Source of the DNA: an uncultured Arenicella sp. | Lineage (GTDB): Bacteria; Pseudomonadota; Gammaproteobacteria; Arenicellales; Arenicellaceae | Assembly (NCBI GenBank): GCA_938045295.1 | Contig: CALINO010000001.1 | Location: 42,028-106,027 of the forward strand | Reading direction: 5' to 3' | DNA length: 64,000 nt | Shown here: piece by piece, positions 49,345 through 61,191 of the stretch | Layout of the letters: each line of letters opens with the position of its first letter | Position numbering within the stretch: position 1 is the first letter of the stretch | The notes under the pieces: model-generated | What the model saw: only the letters and a program-made list of their open reading frames with translations | Database searches by the model: none | What the model was told of the DNA's origin: nothing | Position numbers and translations under genes: made by a program

Positions 49345-49890
49345 GTTTGATTTTTCTGAGTAATGTGTTTTTTATACGTCAATTGAGCTTTCAGGCTGTG
49401 TGTTGCGTAAGCTTAAACAGGGGCGTCGGCTCAGGGCGCTCAGCCGCAGTAGTTAAGATTAACACAGTTCAATAATGACTCGGGTATTCAATTTTTGTGA
49501 GTTCAACGAATGGCGGTTGCGGCTATCAATGCTAAATAACGTAGCGTCAACAAGCTATGAAGAATGAGTCGCGAAGAATGGGTAAAGAAAAAATGTTCCA
49601 TAGAAGTGCATAATCGAGCTATGTGGCTATTGATGCCGCATTGAAAGTTGTATAATATCGCGCCCGGGTTGGTATGCGCCCAATAAGAGTCAATATTTGA
49701 TAATTGGCCGTGTCAATGCCAAGAGCAACTGTGCTGAATTTAGTTGTGATACACACGCTTTCATGTGTTGGTCTCGTGTGTTGATATAGTATGCCAACGT
49801 TACATTTTTCAAACCTGTTGTCACATTTTGGGGCGCGGGTTTATCTGTCGAGTTATTGTCAAGCAATTGATAAGTGCGGTGAGGTAATCA

Positions 49891-51234
49891 TTGTTTTTTA
49901 AAATAAAGAAAGGGTTAGATATACCCTTGCGCGGACGCCCTGATGAGCGCATTGATTCCGCGATAGAGATTTCATCTGTCGCCATTCTTGGAGAAGACTA
50001 TGTTGGCTTAAAGCCAACCATGTTGGTTCGAGAGGGCGATTCAGTTAAACGTGGTACACCGCTGTTTGAAGATAAGAAAAACCCCGGGGTTTTTGTTGTT
50101 GCACCCGCTGCGGGTACGGTGTCGAGCATCAATCGAGGCGCTAAACGTGCTCTTTTGTCTGTGGTCATTGACTTGCAAGGTGATGACGCGGTTGAAATAG
50201 CGGCTGCCAAAAATGCAGACTTAAGTGCCACTAACTTAGAGTCGGTGATTGCATCAATGCAAGAAGGGGGGCTGTGGACCAGTTTTGTTGCACGCCCTTA
50301 CGGCAAAATTCCTGCAGTGGATTCTAAACCGAATTCGATCTTTGTTAATGCGGCTGATACTAACCCATTAGCGGTTGAGCCCAGCGTGATCATTAACGAG
50401 CGTGCGGCTGATTTTGCCACTGGCATTAACGTGTTGAATAAATTTGGTGTGCCTGTTTATGTGTGCCAAGGCGGCCAAGCAAATTTACCTAAAGTTGAAG
50501 GTTCAAACGTTAAGGTTGCTACCTTTACAGGTAAACACCCGGCCGGCTTAAGCAGTACTCACGTGCACCATATAGACCCGGTTGATTCACAAAAAACAGT
50601 GTGGACTATTGGCTATCAAGATGTCATTAGCTTGGGCTCTTTTTTCACCACAGGCACATTTGATTCGTCTCGTTATGTTGCCGTTGGTGGCCCGTTGGTT
50701 AACTCGCCACGTGTTTTTCAAGCCAAGCAAGGTGCTAAGGTGAGCGAATTAGTCGCTGGCCGCGTTGCTGAAGGTAATAAACGCATTATCAGTGGCTCAG
50801 TGTTGAACGGTCATGTGGCTGAAGACGCGCGAGACTACCTTGGTCGTTACGACAATCAAGTGTCAGTGATTGAAGAAGACGACAATCGTGACTTTATGGG
50901 TTGGATTGTGCCTGGTCTTAACAAGTTTTCGGCCACCAGTGCGTTTGTGGCAAATCTAATTAAGCCTAAAAACTACAATATCACCAGCTCACAAAATGGT
51001 TCACCGCGTGCCATTGTGCCAATTGGTGTGTTTGAACGTGTTATGCCATTGGATATTTTGGCTACGCCGCTCATAAAATCCATTTTGGTTAAAGACACCG
51101 ATTCTGCTCAAGAATTAGGGTGTTTAGAACTGGTGGAAGAAGACGTGGCGTTATTGTCGTTTGTGGACCCAGGTAAGCACGATTTCGGCCCAGCATTGAG
51201 AAACACTCTAAATCAAATTGAGAGGGAAGGTTGA
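49891..51234 (+). CDS. nqrA: Na+-translocating NADH-quinone reductase subunit A (TTG start)
   Basis: [19 protein letters not shown]...[38 protein letters not shown]; first gene of a full nqr operon. Confidence 0.97.
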   Translation: MFFKIKKGLDIPLRGRPDERIDSAIEISSVAILGEDYVGLKPTMLVREGDSVKRGTPLFEDKKNPGVFVVAPAAGTVSSINRGAKRALLSVVIDLQGDDAVEIAAAKNADLSATNLESVIASMQEGGLWTSFVARPYGKIPAVDSKPNSIFVNAADTNPLAVEPSVIINERAADFATGINVLNKFGVPVYVCQGGQANLPKVEGSNVKVATFTGKHPAGLSSTHVHHIDPVDSQKTVWTIGYQDVISLGSFFTTGTFDSSRYVAVGGPLVNSPRVFQAKQGAKVSELVAGRVAEGNKRIISGSVLNGHVAEDARDYLGRYDNQVSVIEEDDNRDFMGWIVPGLNKFSATSAFVANLIKPKNYNITSSQNGSPRAIVPIGVFERVMPLDILATPLIKSILVKDTDSAQELGCLELVEEDVALLSFVDPGKHDFGPALRNTLNQIEREG

Positions 51235-51235
51235 T

Positions 51236-52459
51236 ATGTCATTTCTTCGACGTACCTTAGACAATATTCACCCGCACGTAATGCCCGGTGGCAAATATCA
51301 AAAGTTCTACGCTCTGTATGAAGCGGTAGATACTATTTTTTATTCACCCGGTGACGTAAACAAAGGCCGTAATCATGTTCGTGATGGCATTGACCTGAAG
51401 CGCGTAATGATTTTTGTGTGGCTAGCGGCCATGCCTTGTGTTTTTATCGGCTGTTACAACGTAGGTTTGCAGGCAAACACTGTATTTGCAAACAACCCTG
51501 ATTTGATTGCCAGCCTAGGTTGGCGTGCCGACATTTTGGCCTTTTTTGGCATTGGCAATGACCCCAGCAGCCTGATGGATAACTTCTGGTTTGGGTTCTG
51601 GCAATGGTTTCCTATTTACGCCACGGTGTTTGTTGTTGGTGGTTTCTGGGAAGTGTTGTTTGCCTCAGTGCGTGGTCACGAAATTAACGAAGGCTTCTTT
51701 GTTACTTCTATCTTGTTCAGTTTGATCGTGCCGGCGACCTTGCCCTTATGGCAAGCAGCGTTAGGTATTTCATTCGGTATCGTAATCGGTAAAGAAGTGT
51801 TCGGTGGAACCGGTAAAAACTTCTTAAACCCAGCACTAACCGCACGTGCATTTCTATACTTTGCTTACCCAATTCAAATCTCAGGTGATGCGGTTTGGGT
51901 TGCGGTTGATGGTTACACTGGCGCCACCGCCTTAGGTGTTGCGGCCGCGGGCGGGGTAGACGCGTTAAGTAACGCAGGCTTTACCATCCAGCAATCGCTA
52001 ATGGGTAACATGGCTGGCTCTATCGGTGAAACATCGCTGATAGCCATTGGCCTTGGCGCTATTTTCTTGCTGCTAACTAAAATTGCTTCATGGCGCATTA
52101 TGCTTGGCGTAATTGCCGGTGTGGTTGCCACCAGTGTGCTATTTAATGTGGTCGGCAGTGATACAAACCCTATGTTCTCATTGACTCCACAATGGCACTT
52201 TGTCATCGGTGGCTTGGCGTTTGGCATGGTCTTTATGGCCACCGACCCAGTCAGTGCGTCAATGACCGACACCGGTCGATTTTGGTATGGCTTTTTAATC
52301 GGTTTGATGACCATCTTGATTCGCGTAGTAAACCCCGCGTTCCCAGAGGGCATTATGCTTGCCATTTTATTCGCTAATTTGTTTGCCCCGTTGATCGACT
52401 GGTTTGTAGTACAAGCCAACATCAAGCGTCGTGCAAAACGCTATGCAATTTCAGCGTAA
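51236..52459 (+). CDS. nqrB: Na+-NQR subunit B
   Basis: FMN-attachment-like [38 protein letters not shown]. Confidence 0.98.
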   Translation: MSFLRRTLDNIHPHVMPGGKYQKFYALYEAVDTIFYSPGDVNKGRNHVRDGIDLKRVMIFVWLAAMPCVFIGCYNVGLQANTVFANNPDLIASLGWRADILAFFGIGNDPSSLMDNFWFGFWQWFPIYATVFVVGGFWEVLFASVRGHEINEGFFVTSILFSLIVPATLPLWQAALGISFGIVIGKEVFGGTGKNFLNPALTARAFLYFAYPIQISGDAVWVAVDGYTGATALGVAAAGGVDALSNAGFTIQQSLMGNMAGSIGETSLIAIGLGAIFLLLTKIASWRIMLGVIAGVVATSVLFNVVGSDTNPMFSLTPQWHFVIGGLAFGMVFMATDPVSASMTDTGRFWYGFLIGLMTILIRVVNPAFPEGIMLAILFANLFAPLIDWFVVQANIKRRAKRYAISA

Positions 52460-52471
52460 GGAGGCTTAGTA

Positions 52472-53323
52472 ATGATGAATAATAGTAAACGTCAGGGCGG
52501 TTTTTTCCACCTGCCCAATGACAACATGGTGAAGACGATTGGCGTGGCAACATTGCTGTGCTTGTTGTGTTCGATCATTGTTTCAGGCGCAGCCACGCTG
52601 CTAAAGCCAACGCAAGTTGCTAATGCCTTATTAGACAAGAAGAATAATATTCTGGCGGTGTCTGGCATTGATTTGTCGGGCAAAAGCATTGAGCAAGCCT
52701 TTACTCAAATTGAAGCTCGAGTGGTTGACATAGCTACTGGTGAATACACCGATGCGGTTGATGCCAATACTTTCGACCAGCGTAAAGCCTCGAAAGACCC
52801 GGCTTACCGTGTTGATTTGAGTTCTGAACAAGACATTGCCCAAATCGGTGGCCGTTCTAAATACGCTAATGTTTATTTAGTGAAAGAGGGCGATGCCATT
52901 CAGAAAATCATTTTGCCAATTAAAGGTTATGGCCTGTGGTCTACGTTGTACGGTTTTATCGCACTTGAAGGCGATGCTAATACCGTCAGCGGCATTACTT
53001 TCTATGACCATAAAGAAACCCCAGGTCTGGGTGGCGAAATTGAGAATAAAAAGTGGCAAGCCAGTTGGAAAGGCAAAAAAATCGCCGATGTTTCAGGCAT
53101 GCCGTCGATCCAACTTATTAAAGGTATCGTCAGCCCTGACACACCTAAAGCCGACTATAAAATAGACGGTTTGGCTGGGGCCACACTTACCAGTAATGGC
53201 GTTACCAATTTGGTGCAGTTTTGGATGGGTAAAGACGGTTTTGGCCCTTACTTATCGAAATTAAGAACCAACGTTAATCAGGCATCGGTTGTTACTACCG
53301 CTAACATTAAGGAGCAAGGCTAA
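52472..53323 (+). CDS. nqrC: Na+-NQR subunit C
   Basis: FMN-binding motif [27 protein letters not shown]. Confidence 0.98.
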   Translation: MMNNSKRQGGFFHLPNDNMVKTIGVATLLCLLCSIIVSGAATLLKPTQVANALLDKKNNILAVSGIDLSGKSIEQAFTQIEARVVDIATGEYTDAVDANTFDQRKASKDPAYRVDLSSEQDIAQIGGRSKYANVYLVKEGDAIQKIILPIKGYGLWSTLYGFIALEGDANTVSGITFYDHKETPGLGGEIENKKWQASWKGKKIADVSGMPSIQLIKGIVSPDTPKADYKIDGLAGATLTSNGVTNLVQFWMGKDGFGPYLSKLRTNVNQASVVTTANIKEQG

Positions 53324-53325
53324 TC

Positions 53326-54006
53326 ATGGCTAGTGAAGCTAAAAAGGCACTGTTTGAACCCTTATTTTCAAACAACCCTATTGCACTGCAAATTCTTGGT
53401 ATTTGTTCTGCACTGGCGGTAACGTCACAATTGTCGGTTGCGCTGATTATGTGCTTGGCACTAACCAGTGTAACGGCGTTCTCAAACCTTTCTATCAGTT
53501 TGATTCGTAACCACGTTCCATCGAGCATTCGTATCATTGTGCAAATGACGATCATTGCATCGCTGGTGATTGTGGTAGATCAAGTGCTCAAAGCTTACGC
53601 GTTTGATGTAAGCAAAAAATTGGCGGTATTCGTTGGTTTGATTATTACCAACTGTATCGTGATGGGGCGCGCTGAAGCCTACGCCATGAAAAATGGCCCA
53701 TGGAACTCGTTTCTAGACGGTATCGGTAATGGCTTGGGTTACAGCATTATTCTTATCATCGTTGGTACGGTGCGTGAACTGTTTGGTTCTGGCTCGCTGT
53801 TGGGTTATCAAATCCTGACGCCAGTATCAGAAGGCGGTTGGTATATGCCAAACGGCTTAATGTTGTTGGCGCCAAGCGCGTTCATCATTATTGGTTTAAC
53901 TATATGGGCAATTCGCTCATTTTATCCAGAACAGGTTGAAAAACCTGATTACGAAATGCAAAACGCACACAACGCACCCGCGCACGGTGCCACGGGAGGC
54001 CACTAA
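53326..54006 (+). CDS. nqrD: Na+-NQR subunit D
   Basis: Multi-[25 protein letters not shown]-type motif (read as [19 protein letters not shown]). Confidence 0.97.
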   Translation: MASEAKKALFEPLFSNNPIALQILGICSALAVTSQLSVALIMCLALTSVTAFSNLSISLIRNHVPSSIRIIVQMTIIASLVIVVDQVLKAYAFDVSKKLAVFVGLIITNCIVMGRAEAYAMKNGPWNSFLDGIGNGLGYSIILIIVGTVRELFGSGSLLGYQILTPVSEGGWYMPNGLMLLAPSAFIIIGLTIWAIRSFYPEQVEKPDYEMQNAHNAPAHGATGGH

Positions 54007-54611
54007 TGGATTTAGTTAGTTTGGCCGTTAAGTCGATATTTATCGAAAACCTGGCCCTGTCTTTTTTCTTAGGAATGTGCACATTCCTAGCCGTTTCTAA
54101 GAAAATTCAAACGGCGTTAGGTCTGGGTTTTGCCGTATTTGTGGTGCTGGCCATCACGGTTCCGGTAAACAACCTGATTTATAAAAACTTCTTACAAGAA
54201 GGTGCTTTAGCTTGGGCTGGAATGCCTGAAGTTGACTTGAGTTTTTTGGGCTTGATCAGTTACATCGGAGTTATTGCCGCTTTGGTGCAGATACTTGAAA
54301 TGTTCTTAGATCGTTTCGTGCCTGCTCTTTACAACGCCTTGGGTATCTTTTTGCCATTGATTACAGTGAACTGCGCAATTTTAGGTGCGTCATTATTCAT
54401 GGTGGAGCGAGATTACACCTTCACTGAAAGTGTTGTGTATGGCGCCAGCAGTGGTGTTGGTTGGGCATTAGCGATTGTTGCTCTTGCTGGCATTCGTGAA
54501 AAACTTAAATACAGCGATGTGCCAGACGGTCTTCAAGGTTTGGGCATTACGTTTATTACTGTTGGTTTGATGGCCTTAGGCTTTTTGGCCTTCTCTGGCA
54601 TCCAACTTTAA
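54006..54611 (+). CDS. nqrE: Na+-NQR subunit E
   Basis: [52 protein letters not shown]. Confidence 0.98.
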   Translation: MDLVSLAVKSIFIENLALSFFLGMCTFLAVSKKIQTALGLGFAVFVVLAITVPVNNLIYKNFLQEGALAWAGMPEVDLSFLGLISYIGVIAALVQILEMFLDRFVPALYNALGIFLPLITVNCAILGASLFMVERDYTFTESVVYGASSGVGWALAIVALAGIREKLKYSDVPDGLQGLGITFITVGLMALGFLAFSGIQL

Positions 54612-54623
54612 TTCGAGGTAGAT

Positions 54624-55844
54624 ATGTTAGAAATTGGATTAGGTGTAAGTTTCTTTACCGCGATTGTTCTTGTGCTGGTGGCGTTGATTTTGTTCGCCAA
54701 AAGCCGATTAGTACCAAGCGGTAATATCAAAATCTCGATTAACGGTGAAAAAGACATAGAAGTGCCTGCGGGCGGCAAACTGCTCGGCGTATTGGCCGAT
54801 AACGGTTTGTTCGTGCCATCGGCTTGCGGCGGCGGCGGTACTTGCGCGCAATGTCGTGTGAAAATTCACGAAGGTGGTGGCTCGATTTTGCCCACCGAAG
54901 AGTCTCACATCACTAAGCGCGAAGCTTCTTGCGGTGATCGTTTGTCATGTCAGGTTGCGGTTAAACAAGACATGAAAATTGAAGTTCCAGAAGAAGTTTT
55001 CGGTGTTAAAAAGTGGCAGTGTAAAGTGCGCTCAAATGACAACGTAGCTACTTTTATTAAAGAGCTGGTACTTGAGTTGCCTGAAGGCGAGAACGTTGAC
55101 TTCCGTGCCGGCGGTTACATTCAAATTGAATGCCCACCGCACACAGTTAAATACAAAGACTTTGCAATTCAAGACGAGTATCACCCAGACTGGGATCACT
55201 TTAATATCTGGCAATACGAGTCTGTGGTGACTGAGCAAGTGATAAGAGCCTACTCAATGGCAAACTACCCACTTGAAAAAGGCATCATCATGCTGAACGT
55301 ACGTATTGCATCGCCACCGCCACGCACAGAAGGCTTGGCACCAGGCAAAATGTCATCGTTCATTTTTAATTTAAAAGAAGGTGATGAAGTAACGATTTCT
55401 GGGCCGTTTGGTGAGTTCTTTGCTAAAGAAACCGAGTCTGAAATGGTGTTCGTTGGTGGTGGTGCTGGTATGGCGCCAATGCGATCTCATATTTTTGACC
55501 AATTAGAGCGAATCAAAACTAAGCGTAAAATTACGTTCTGGTACGGTGCTCGCTCTAAACGCGAAATGTTCTATGTGGAAGATTTTGATCGACTGGCTGC
55601 AGAGCACGATAATTTTGAATGGCACGTGGCATTATCCGACCCAATGGAAGAAGACAATTGGGACGGCTACACTGGCTTTATTCACAACGTGCTGCATGAA
55701 AACTATTTAAATGAACATGAAGCACCGGAAGATTGTGAGTTTTACATGTGTGGCCCGCCAATGATGAACCAAGCGGTTATTAACATGCTTCACGAGTTAG
55801 GCGTTGAAGATGAAAATATCTTGCTTGATGACTTCGGTGGCTAG
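54624..55844 (+). CDS. nqrF: Na+-NQR subunit F
   Basis: 2Fe-2S motif [27 protein letters not shown] site [13 protein letters not shown] site [19 protein letters not shown]. Confidence 0.98.
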   Translation: MLEIGLGVSFFTAIVLVLVALILFAKSRLVPSGNIKISINGEKDIEVPAGGKLLGVLADNGLFVPSACGGGGTCAQCRVKIHEGGGSILPTEESHITKREASCGDRLSCQVAVKQDMKIEVPEEVFGVKKWQCKVRSNDNVATFIKELVLELPEGENVDFRAGGYIQIECPPHTVKYKDFAIQDEYHPDWDHFNIWQYESVVTEQVIRAYSMANYPLEKGIIMLNVRIASPPPRTEGLAPGKMSSFIFNLKEGDEVTISGPFGEFFAKETESEMVFVGGGAGMAPMRSHIFDQLERIKTKRKITFWYGARSKREMFYVEDFDRLAAEHDNFEWHVALSDPMEEDNWDGYTGFIHNVLHENYLNEHEAPEDCEFYMCGPPMMNQAVINMLHELGVEDENILLDDFGG

Positions 55845-55883
55845 ATCATCATGAGTTGCTTCCAAGCAATGAAATTTAAAAAA

Positions 55884-55910
55884 AACAGCGGGCTTTGCTC
55901 GCTGTTTTTT
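55884..55910 (+). terminator. Rho-independent terminator after nqrF
   Basis: AACAGCGGGC-TTT-GCTCGCTGTT with a following T-run (GCTGTTTTTTG). Confidence 0.9.
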
Positions 55911-55932
55911 GTTTTAGCGCAAGGTATTTGGG

Positions 55933-57009
55933 TTGATATTTATGAGACATAAATGGCCGAAGCGATCAGTGCTTAAAACAACGTTGTTTGTTGTGTTTAG
56001 TGGGGCTGTGTCTGTGTTGTTGCCGGGGTGCGAAAAACCGGTTCAACCCTGGGTGTTTACTGGTGCCACCATGGGCACCCAATACCAAGTGACAATAGAG
56101 CCGAATGCCGCCAACGCAGGAGAGCTGCTTGCTAATACCAATAAGTCAGAGTTGGAGCAGGCTATTATTAATGCGCTGGACGTGGTTAACCAAAGCATGT
56201 CTAACTACATAGCTGATTCGGAGTTAAGCCAGTTTAACCGCTTGCCGGCTGGCCAAGCGGTGGTGTTGTCGCCCGACATGCTGCTTGTGATGCGTGAAGC
56301 GCTACAAATCAGTGAGCTGAGCCAAGGCGCGTTTGACGTTACCTTGGGTAAAGCCATACGGTTGTGGGGCTTTGCTGAAGATGGGCGCATTAGTGAACAA
56401 CCGAGCGCTGCCGTGTTGGCTGACATTTCAGAGTCGGTGGGGCATCGGCATTTATCACTTGAGGGTGACCGATTGAGCAAAGATGTGGCTGGGCTTGAGG
56501 TTAATCTATCGGCCATTGCCAAAGGCTATGCGGTGGACAAAGTGGCGGAGGTGATTGCTGCTTATGGTTTCACCAATTACTTAGTCAGCATTGGTGGAGA
56601 GCTGCGTGCGTCCGGGGTTAAAGCCGATAATACCCCGTGGCGTTTAGGCATAGAAAAGCCCCACGTTACTGGCGGCGTTGCTGAAATCGTTAATTTGCAT
56701 AACGAAGCCATTGCCACTTCTGGCGATTACCGTAATTACCACATTATCGATGGGCAACATTTCTCACACACGATTAATCCTCAAACTTTAAAGCCGGTCT
56801 ACCACAAATTGGCTTCCGTGAGTGTGTTGGCGCCTAAGGCAAGCACGGCTGATGCGCTAGCCACAGCGCTATTGAGCATGGGGGAAGAAAAAGCGGTGTC
56901 GTTTGCTAAGCGTCACAATATTGCGGCGTTTTTTATTATTCGTGGTGAAAAAACAGGCGATTACCGTGTTTACGCCACCGATCTATTCATGGACAATTTG
57001 GCAGAATAA
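55933..57009 (+). CDS. apbE: FAD:protein FMN transferase (ApbE)
   Basis: Lipobox LLPGC; GATMGTQYQVTI; SNYIADSELSQFN; NLSAIAKGYAVDKVAEVI; ATSGDYRNYHIIDGQHFSHTINPQT. Confidence 0.96.
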   Translation: MIFMRHKWPKRSVLKTTLFVVFSGAVSVLLPGCEKPVQPWVFTGATMGTQYQVTIEPNAANAGELLANTNKSELEQAIINALDVVNQSMSNYIADSELSQFNRLPAGQAVVLSPDMLLVMREALQISELSQGAFDVTLGKAIRLWGFAEDGRISEQPSAAVLADISESVGHRHLSLEGDRLSKDVAGLEVNLSAIAKGYAVDKVAEVIAAYGFTNYLVSIGGELRASGVKADNTPWRLGIEKPHVTGGVAEIVNLHNEAIATSGDYRNYHIIDGQHFSHTINPQTLKPVYHKLASVSVLAPKASTADALATALLSMGEEKAVSFAKRHNIAAFFIIRGEKTGDYRVYATDLFMDNLAE

Positions 57010-57125
57010 ACTTGCAACTCGCGAGTCGACTCACTACATTACATGCACTTAATAGAAGCTTAGGTAGGTGATGGTTCTTACCTGAATTCGGTCTTTACAT
57101 AGATAAGGCTATAATTGAAATTATT

Positions 57126-57332
57126 ATGAATTTGTTTGTTGTTACATTTGCTGTTTTTCTTTTTGTTGTCATTGCTATGGCTATTGGCGTTATTATCAAT
57201 AACCGAGCAATAAAAGGCAGTTGCGGTGGTTTGAATGATATTGATGGTCTTGAAGGGGCTTGCGATATCTGTGAAATTAAGCATCAATGTAAGCGCCGTA
57301 AAGCCATGCAGCGTAAAGCGCTGGCTGATTAG
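57126..57332 (+). CDS. nqrM: Na+-NQR maturation protein NqrM
   Basis: 68 aa: N-terminal TM, then KGSCGGLNDIDGLEGACDICEIKHQCKRR (Cys motif of NqrM/DUF539). Confidence 0.93.
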   Translation: MNLFVVTFAVFLFVVIAMAIGVIINNRAIKGSCGGLNDIDGLEGACDICEIKHQCKRRKAMQRKALAD

Positions 57333-57419
57333 TTACGGTCAAAAGTCTAATTTATTGTGTGTATGTTTGAGAGCTTAAAGCCAGAATTAAGGCCAGAGTT
57401 TGAAAACAAGAGAAGTTGA

Positions 57420-58418
57420 ATGAATTCTAAAACTGCAGACCTTGGCGAGAGCCACACAGTCGATGCCGTTGATAATGGCAGCATACGTGAGCACGAAGGA
57501 AAAATTTGTATTCACATTGATGGTTATTGGATTCGCTACTACGCACCGCCGCCCAACACCATGTCGGAAAAGAGGGCGCTGATACTCTCATTGCGTCGCC
57601 GAGTTTTTCATCACACAGAGGCCGGCATCAATTCACCTGGCTGGCGTACTGAAATAGCTCGAAAGTACTACCAAGAAGAAACAGACCCCGCTAAAAAACG
57701 TGTTAAAGCGGCCATGCTGGCCGGTTCGTTATTTAATCGAGCGACCGATATTTTCACCACGGTGGTGGATTTAGAAGAAAAAGGAATTCACGTTGAAGAA
57801 GACAATGAACTGGTAAAACAGTGCGAAAGTTGCTTTATGGAAGCCTTAGAGCTTGGTAAGCAGGTAAAACACTTTTCCGGTGAAGAAGGGGTTGATGAAT
57901 TGTGGGGCGAACCTTTTAAAGCCTTTTCGTACCCAATCGACCGTTTTTTCGAAAGCCGATATGTAAAGCTGGCACAAACCTTTGCCGCGATAGACAAAGT
58001 GGTTGACCGAACCATTGAAGTGTTCAGTAATGTGGAAGGCTTTGACGCGGTATTGCCAAAGTTAGATGAGCTGAGAATCGCGGCTAAAACGGAAGTTGAA
58101 ACCATGCGCCGTGACGAAGCCATTTACGAAGTGTGGCCGCGTTACGTGGCCGCCAAAGAAGCGGTGGCTGAGTTTAAACCCTGTGGTTTGGCGAAAAGAG
58201 AAGACAACAGTATTCGTTACTGGGAAGACGGCTTGCGCCTGTTGCAGATGAGTAAAGACGTGATTAGTTATTTAAGCGGTGTGCGCGTGCCAATGCCATT
58301 GACCACCGCCAACTACATGCTCAATTGTGATTTGTACGAGCAAAATGGCTCACTCGACAGTGAGTTTTCAATCCCAGAAGCGTGCTTTGAATCCAAAGGC
58401 AGCGATAGCTGCGGTTAG
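57420..58418 (+). CDS. Conserved-looking hypothetical protein, 332 aa
   Basis: Long ORF with coding-like composition between nqrM and cysB (HIDGYWIRYYAPPPNTMSEKRALILSLRRRVFHHTEAGINSPGWRTEIARKYYQEE...); no family recognised. Confidence 0.75.
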   Translation: MNSKTADLGESHTVDAVDNGSIREHEGKICIHIDGYWIRYYAPPPNTMSEKRALILSLRRRVFHHTEAGINSPGWRTEIARKYYQEETDPAKKRVKAAMLAGSLFNRATDIFTTVVDLEEKGIHVEEDNELVKQCESCFMEALELGKQVKHFSGEEGVDELWGEPFKAFSYPIDRFFESRYVKLAQTFAAIDKVVDRTIEVFSNVEGFDAVLPKLDELRIAAKTEVETMRRDEAIYEVWPRYVAAKEAVAEFKPCGLAKREDNSIRYWEDGLRLLQMSKDVISYLSGVRVPMPLTTANYMLNCDLYEQNGSLDSEFSIPEACFESKGSDSCG

Positions 58419-58612
58419 CCGCTTTTGCCAGTCAGGCGACTTTTTCTACTGCCCGTCTTTACCTGATATTTCTTACTTAATGTTGGTTAACTCAAAGGAT
58501 CAGACATAATCAACCGTAGCCTTTAATAGAAAATTATGTGAGACTTAAGTCACAGTTTTTACTTAGCTTAACCATCGCCTTTAAGCTAATACTTAAGGTT
58601 ATCAACGCAATA

Positions 58613-59596
58613 ATGAAATTACGGCAACTCGAGTACGTTACAGAAGTAATAAAAAATGGCATGAATGTCACGGCCGCGGCCGATAAATTATTCACTTCTC
58701 AGCCCGGTGTTAGTAGCCAAATCAAACGCCTGGAAGAAGAGTTAGGCGTGACCATATTTGAGCGAAGCGGTAAGCACATTAACGGTTTGACCCCAGAAGG
58801 GGAGTTGTTGGCAGCCCGATTTGAGTTAATACTCGATGAAGTAACCAACGTTAAACGCATTGCCGACGACTTCAGGCATCCAGATTCAGGCCTGTTATCG
58901 ATTGCAACCACTCACACCCAAGCGCGCTATGTGTTGCCACCAGTGATTAATGAGTTTCGTAAGCGTTACCCCAATGTGCAACTGCAAATAAACCAAGGTA
59001 CACCAGAGCAAATTGCCAGTTTGACGGATTCAGGGCACGCGGACATTGGTATTGCTACCGAAGCGTTAGAACTGTTTGATAACCTAATATTACTGCCATG
59101 TTACCGTTGGAACCGGTGCGTGATTGTGCCCAAAGGGCATGAACTGACCAAGCTGCCGGAAATCAAACTTGACGACATTAGTGAGCACCCCATTATCACC
59201 TATACTTTTGGTGTGGCAGACCGTTCAGTGATCAATAGAGCCTTTAAAAAACAAGGTTTGGATTTAAACGTGGTACTCATGGCCGCTGATGCAGAAGTGA
59301 TTAAAACCTACGTCAGAAATGGTATGGGAGTTGGTATTTGCGCGCGCATGTCGTACGACAAAGCCCAAGACTTAGATTTGGCGGTGATTGACGCAGGCAA
59401 TTTGTTTGATTCGAGTGTCACCAGCTTGGCCATACGAAAAAATGCGGTGTTGCGTGAATACGTATATGAGTTCATTCAGCTGTTCGCATCGCACTTAAAG
59501 CGTGATGTGGTCGATCAAGCCATGGGCGCGTACAATGACACAACGCTGCAAGAAAAACTGTACAAGGAATACGTAAAAGAAGCAGAAATGCGCTAA
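58613..59596 (+). CDS. cysB: LysR-type regulator CysB
   Basis: MKLRQLEYVTEVIKNGMNVTAAADKLFTSQPGVSSQIKRLEEELGVTIFERSGKHINGLTPEGE; ATTHTQARYVLPPVI. Track ORF begins upstream at 58538. Confidence 0.95.
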   Translation: MKLRQLEYVTEVIKNGMNVTAAADKLFTSQPGVSSQIKRLEEELGVTIFERSGKHINGLTPEGELLAARFELILDEVTNVKRIADDFRHPDSGLLSIATTHTQARYVLPPVINEFRKRYPNVQLQINQGTPEQIASLTDSGHADIGIATEALELFDNLILLPCYRWNRCVIVPKGHELTKLPEIKLDDISEHPIITYTFGVADRSVINRAFKKQGLDLNVVLMAADAEVIKTYVRNGMGVGICARMSYDKAQDLDLAVIDAGNLFDSSVTSLAIRKNAVLREYVYEFIQLFASHLKRDVVDQAMGAYNDTTLQEKLYKEYVKEAEMR

Positions 59597-59620
59597 GACA
59601 CAAACAGAATAATAATTAGA

Positions 59621-61165
59621 ATGACTGAAATTTACTCAAGTACTTTTAACGTCAAACCGCAAGAGTGCTATGCCGCGGTTGATTTGGGCTCAAACAGTTT
59701 TCATATGGTGATTTCACAATACACCAACGGCCAGTTTACGGTGGTGGATCGGCAGCGTGAAGTTGTGCGTTTGGCTGCTGGTTTGGACGAAAACAAAAAC
59801 CTCAGCGAAGAAGTGGCTGAACGAGCATTGAAAGCGCTCAGCGAATTTGGGCAGTTGTTGCGCAACTTACCCAGTGAAAATATTCGCGCTGTTGGCACCA
59901 ACGCTTTACGCCAGCTTAAAAGTAAAAGTAAATTTTTAGACCGAGCCGAACACGCGCTTGGCCACAGCATTGAAATCATTGCTGGTCGTGAAGAAGCGCG
60001 CCTGATTTATCTGGGGGTATCTAAGTGGTCTTCGGGCGGTGAAGAATCTCGTTTAGTGATTGATATTGGCGGTGGCAGTACCGAAATCATTGCCGGTTTA
60101 GGGGACCAATCTGTTATTCGTGAAAGCTTGGAAGTGGGCTGCGTTACCTTAAGTAAACAGTTCTTCGCTGATGGCAAGTTAAGTGAGAAGCGTTTTAATA
60201 AAGCAGTATTGGTCGCAAAGTTGGCAATACAGCCGGTGGTTGAGCAATTTCGTGCCCAAGGTTGGCGTCAAGTTATTGGTTGTTCAGGCACCATGAAATC
60301 AATTGCCTCCGCTATGATTGCTGGCGGTTGGTCAAAAGATGGCATGCATAAAGACGCGTTGCAAAAGCTGCTGCAAACGGCCATTGATGCCAAGCACGTA
60401 GATAAGCTGAAAATAGCAGGGTTGTCGCGCGACAGAACGCCAGTGTTTGCTGGTGGCTTATCAATCATCATGGCGCTGTTCGAATTGTTTGATATACAAC
60501 AAATGTCGGTGTCTGACATTGCCTTGCGTGAAGGTGTGTTGTTTGATCTGGTGGGGCGTTCGTCTCCTGAAGATATCCGAGGCATCAGTGTGAAAGCCAT
60601 GCAAAAGCAATGGGCTGTTGATGTGACTCACGCCGATAACGTAAAGCGAACCGCACTAAAGCTGTATCAACAAATTAACGCCGATTGGGACATTCAAGAT
60701 ATTTGGTTTTTGTCGTTGCTGGAGTGGGCCAGTCAATTACACGAAATAGGCTTAAGAATCAGTCACGACAGTTATCACAAGCACGGAGCTTATATCGTTG
60801 AAAATGGCGACATGGCGGGTTTTGCCAGAAGAGACCAATTAATACTTTCAGCGCTGATTATCGGCCATCGTAGAAAGTTTCCTGTGTCGACGTACGAATC
60901 GTTACCGTCCAGTTTGGTGACGCCAGCAAAACGATTGGCGGTTTTACTCAGGCTTGCCGTTCTATTAAACCGAGGGCGTGCACAGCAGGGTTCATTGCCG
61001 TTGACGCTAAGTGCCTTTAATCAGGAGCTGCAACTTAATTTTACTGATCAATGGTTAGACGCACACCCATTAACGGCCGCTGATTTAAAGCAAGAACAAT
61101 CTTGGCTAAAGTCGATGGGAGTTAAGCTGAAGTTTAATAAAACCAGCACAAGTGGTGAGGGTTAA
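59621..61165 (+). CDS. ppx: Exopolyphosphatase / GppA family
   Basis: YAAVDLGSNSFHMVISQ; RAVGTNALRQLKSKS; VIDIGGGSTEII; convergent with ppk1. Confidence 0.95.
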   Translation: MTEIYSSTFNVKPQECYAAVDLGSNSFHMVISQYTNGQFTVVDRQREVVRLAAGLDENKNLSEEVAERALKALSEFGQLLRNLPSENIRAVGTNALRQLKSKSKFLDRAEHALGHSIEIIAGREEARLIYLGVSKWSSGGEESRLVIDIGGGSTEIIAGLGDQSVIRESLEVGCVTLSKQFFADGKLSEKRFNKAVLVAKLAIQPVVEQFRAQGWRQVIGCSGTMKSIASAMIAGGWSKDGMHKDALQKLLQTAIDAKHVDKLKIAGLSRDRTPVFAGGLSIIMALFELFDIQQMSVSDIALREGVLFDLVGRSSPEDIRGISVKAMQKQWAVDVTHADNVKRTALKLYQQINADWDIQDIWFLSLLEWASQLHEIGLRISHDSYHKHGAYIVENGDMAGFARRDQLILSALIIGHRRKFPVSTYESLPSSLVTPAKRLAVLLRLAVLLNRGRAQQGSLPLTLSAFNQELQLNFTDQWLDAHPLTAADLKQEQSWLKSMGVKLKFNKTSTSGEG

Positions 61166-61191
61166 GGTGTTCGTCACTCAGGTAAGACTAT

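Noticed and set aside
48989-49363. 124-aa + strand ORF overlapping the 48961-49344 membrane protein
   Set aside because: The minus-strand frame has proper TM segments and shares orientation with the preceding gene; the + frame looks like its complement.
49630-49656. Possible sigma70-type promoter TTGATG-N15-TATAAT upstream of nqrA
   Set aside because: Spacer is short and the position is well upstream of the gene; not reliable without TSS data.
51913-52425. 170-aa antisense ORF within nqrB
   Set aside because: Shadow frame of a strongly conserved nqrB coding sequence.
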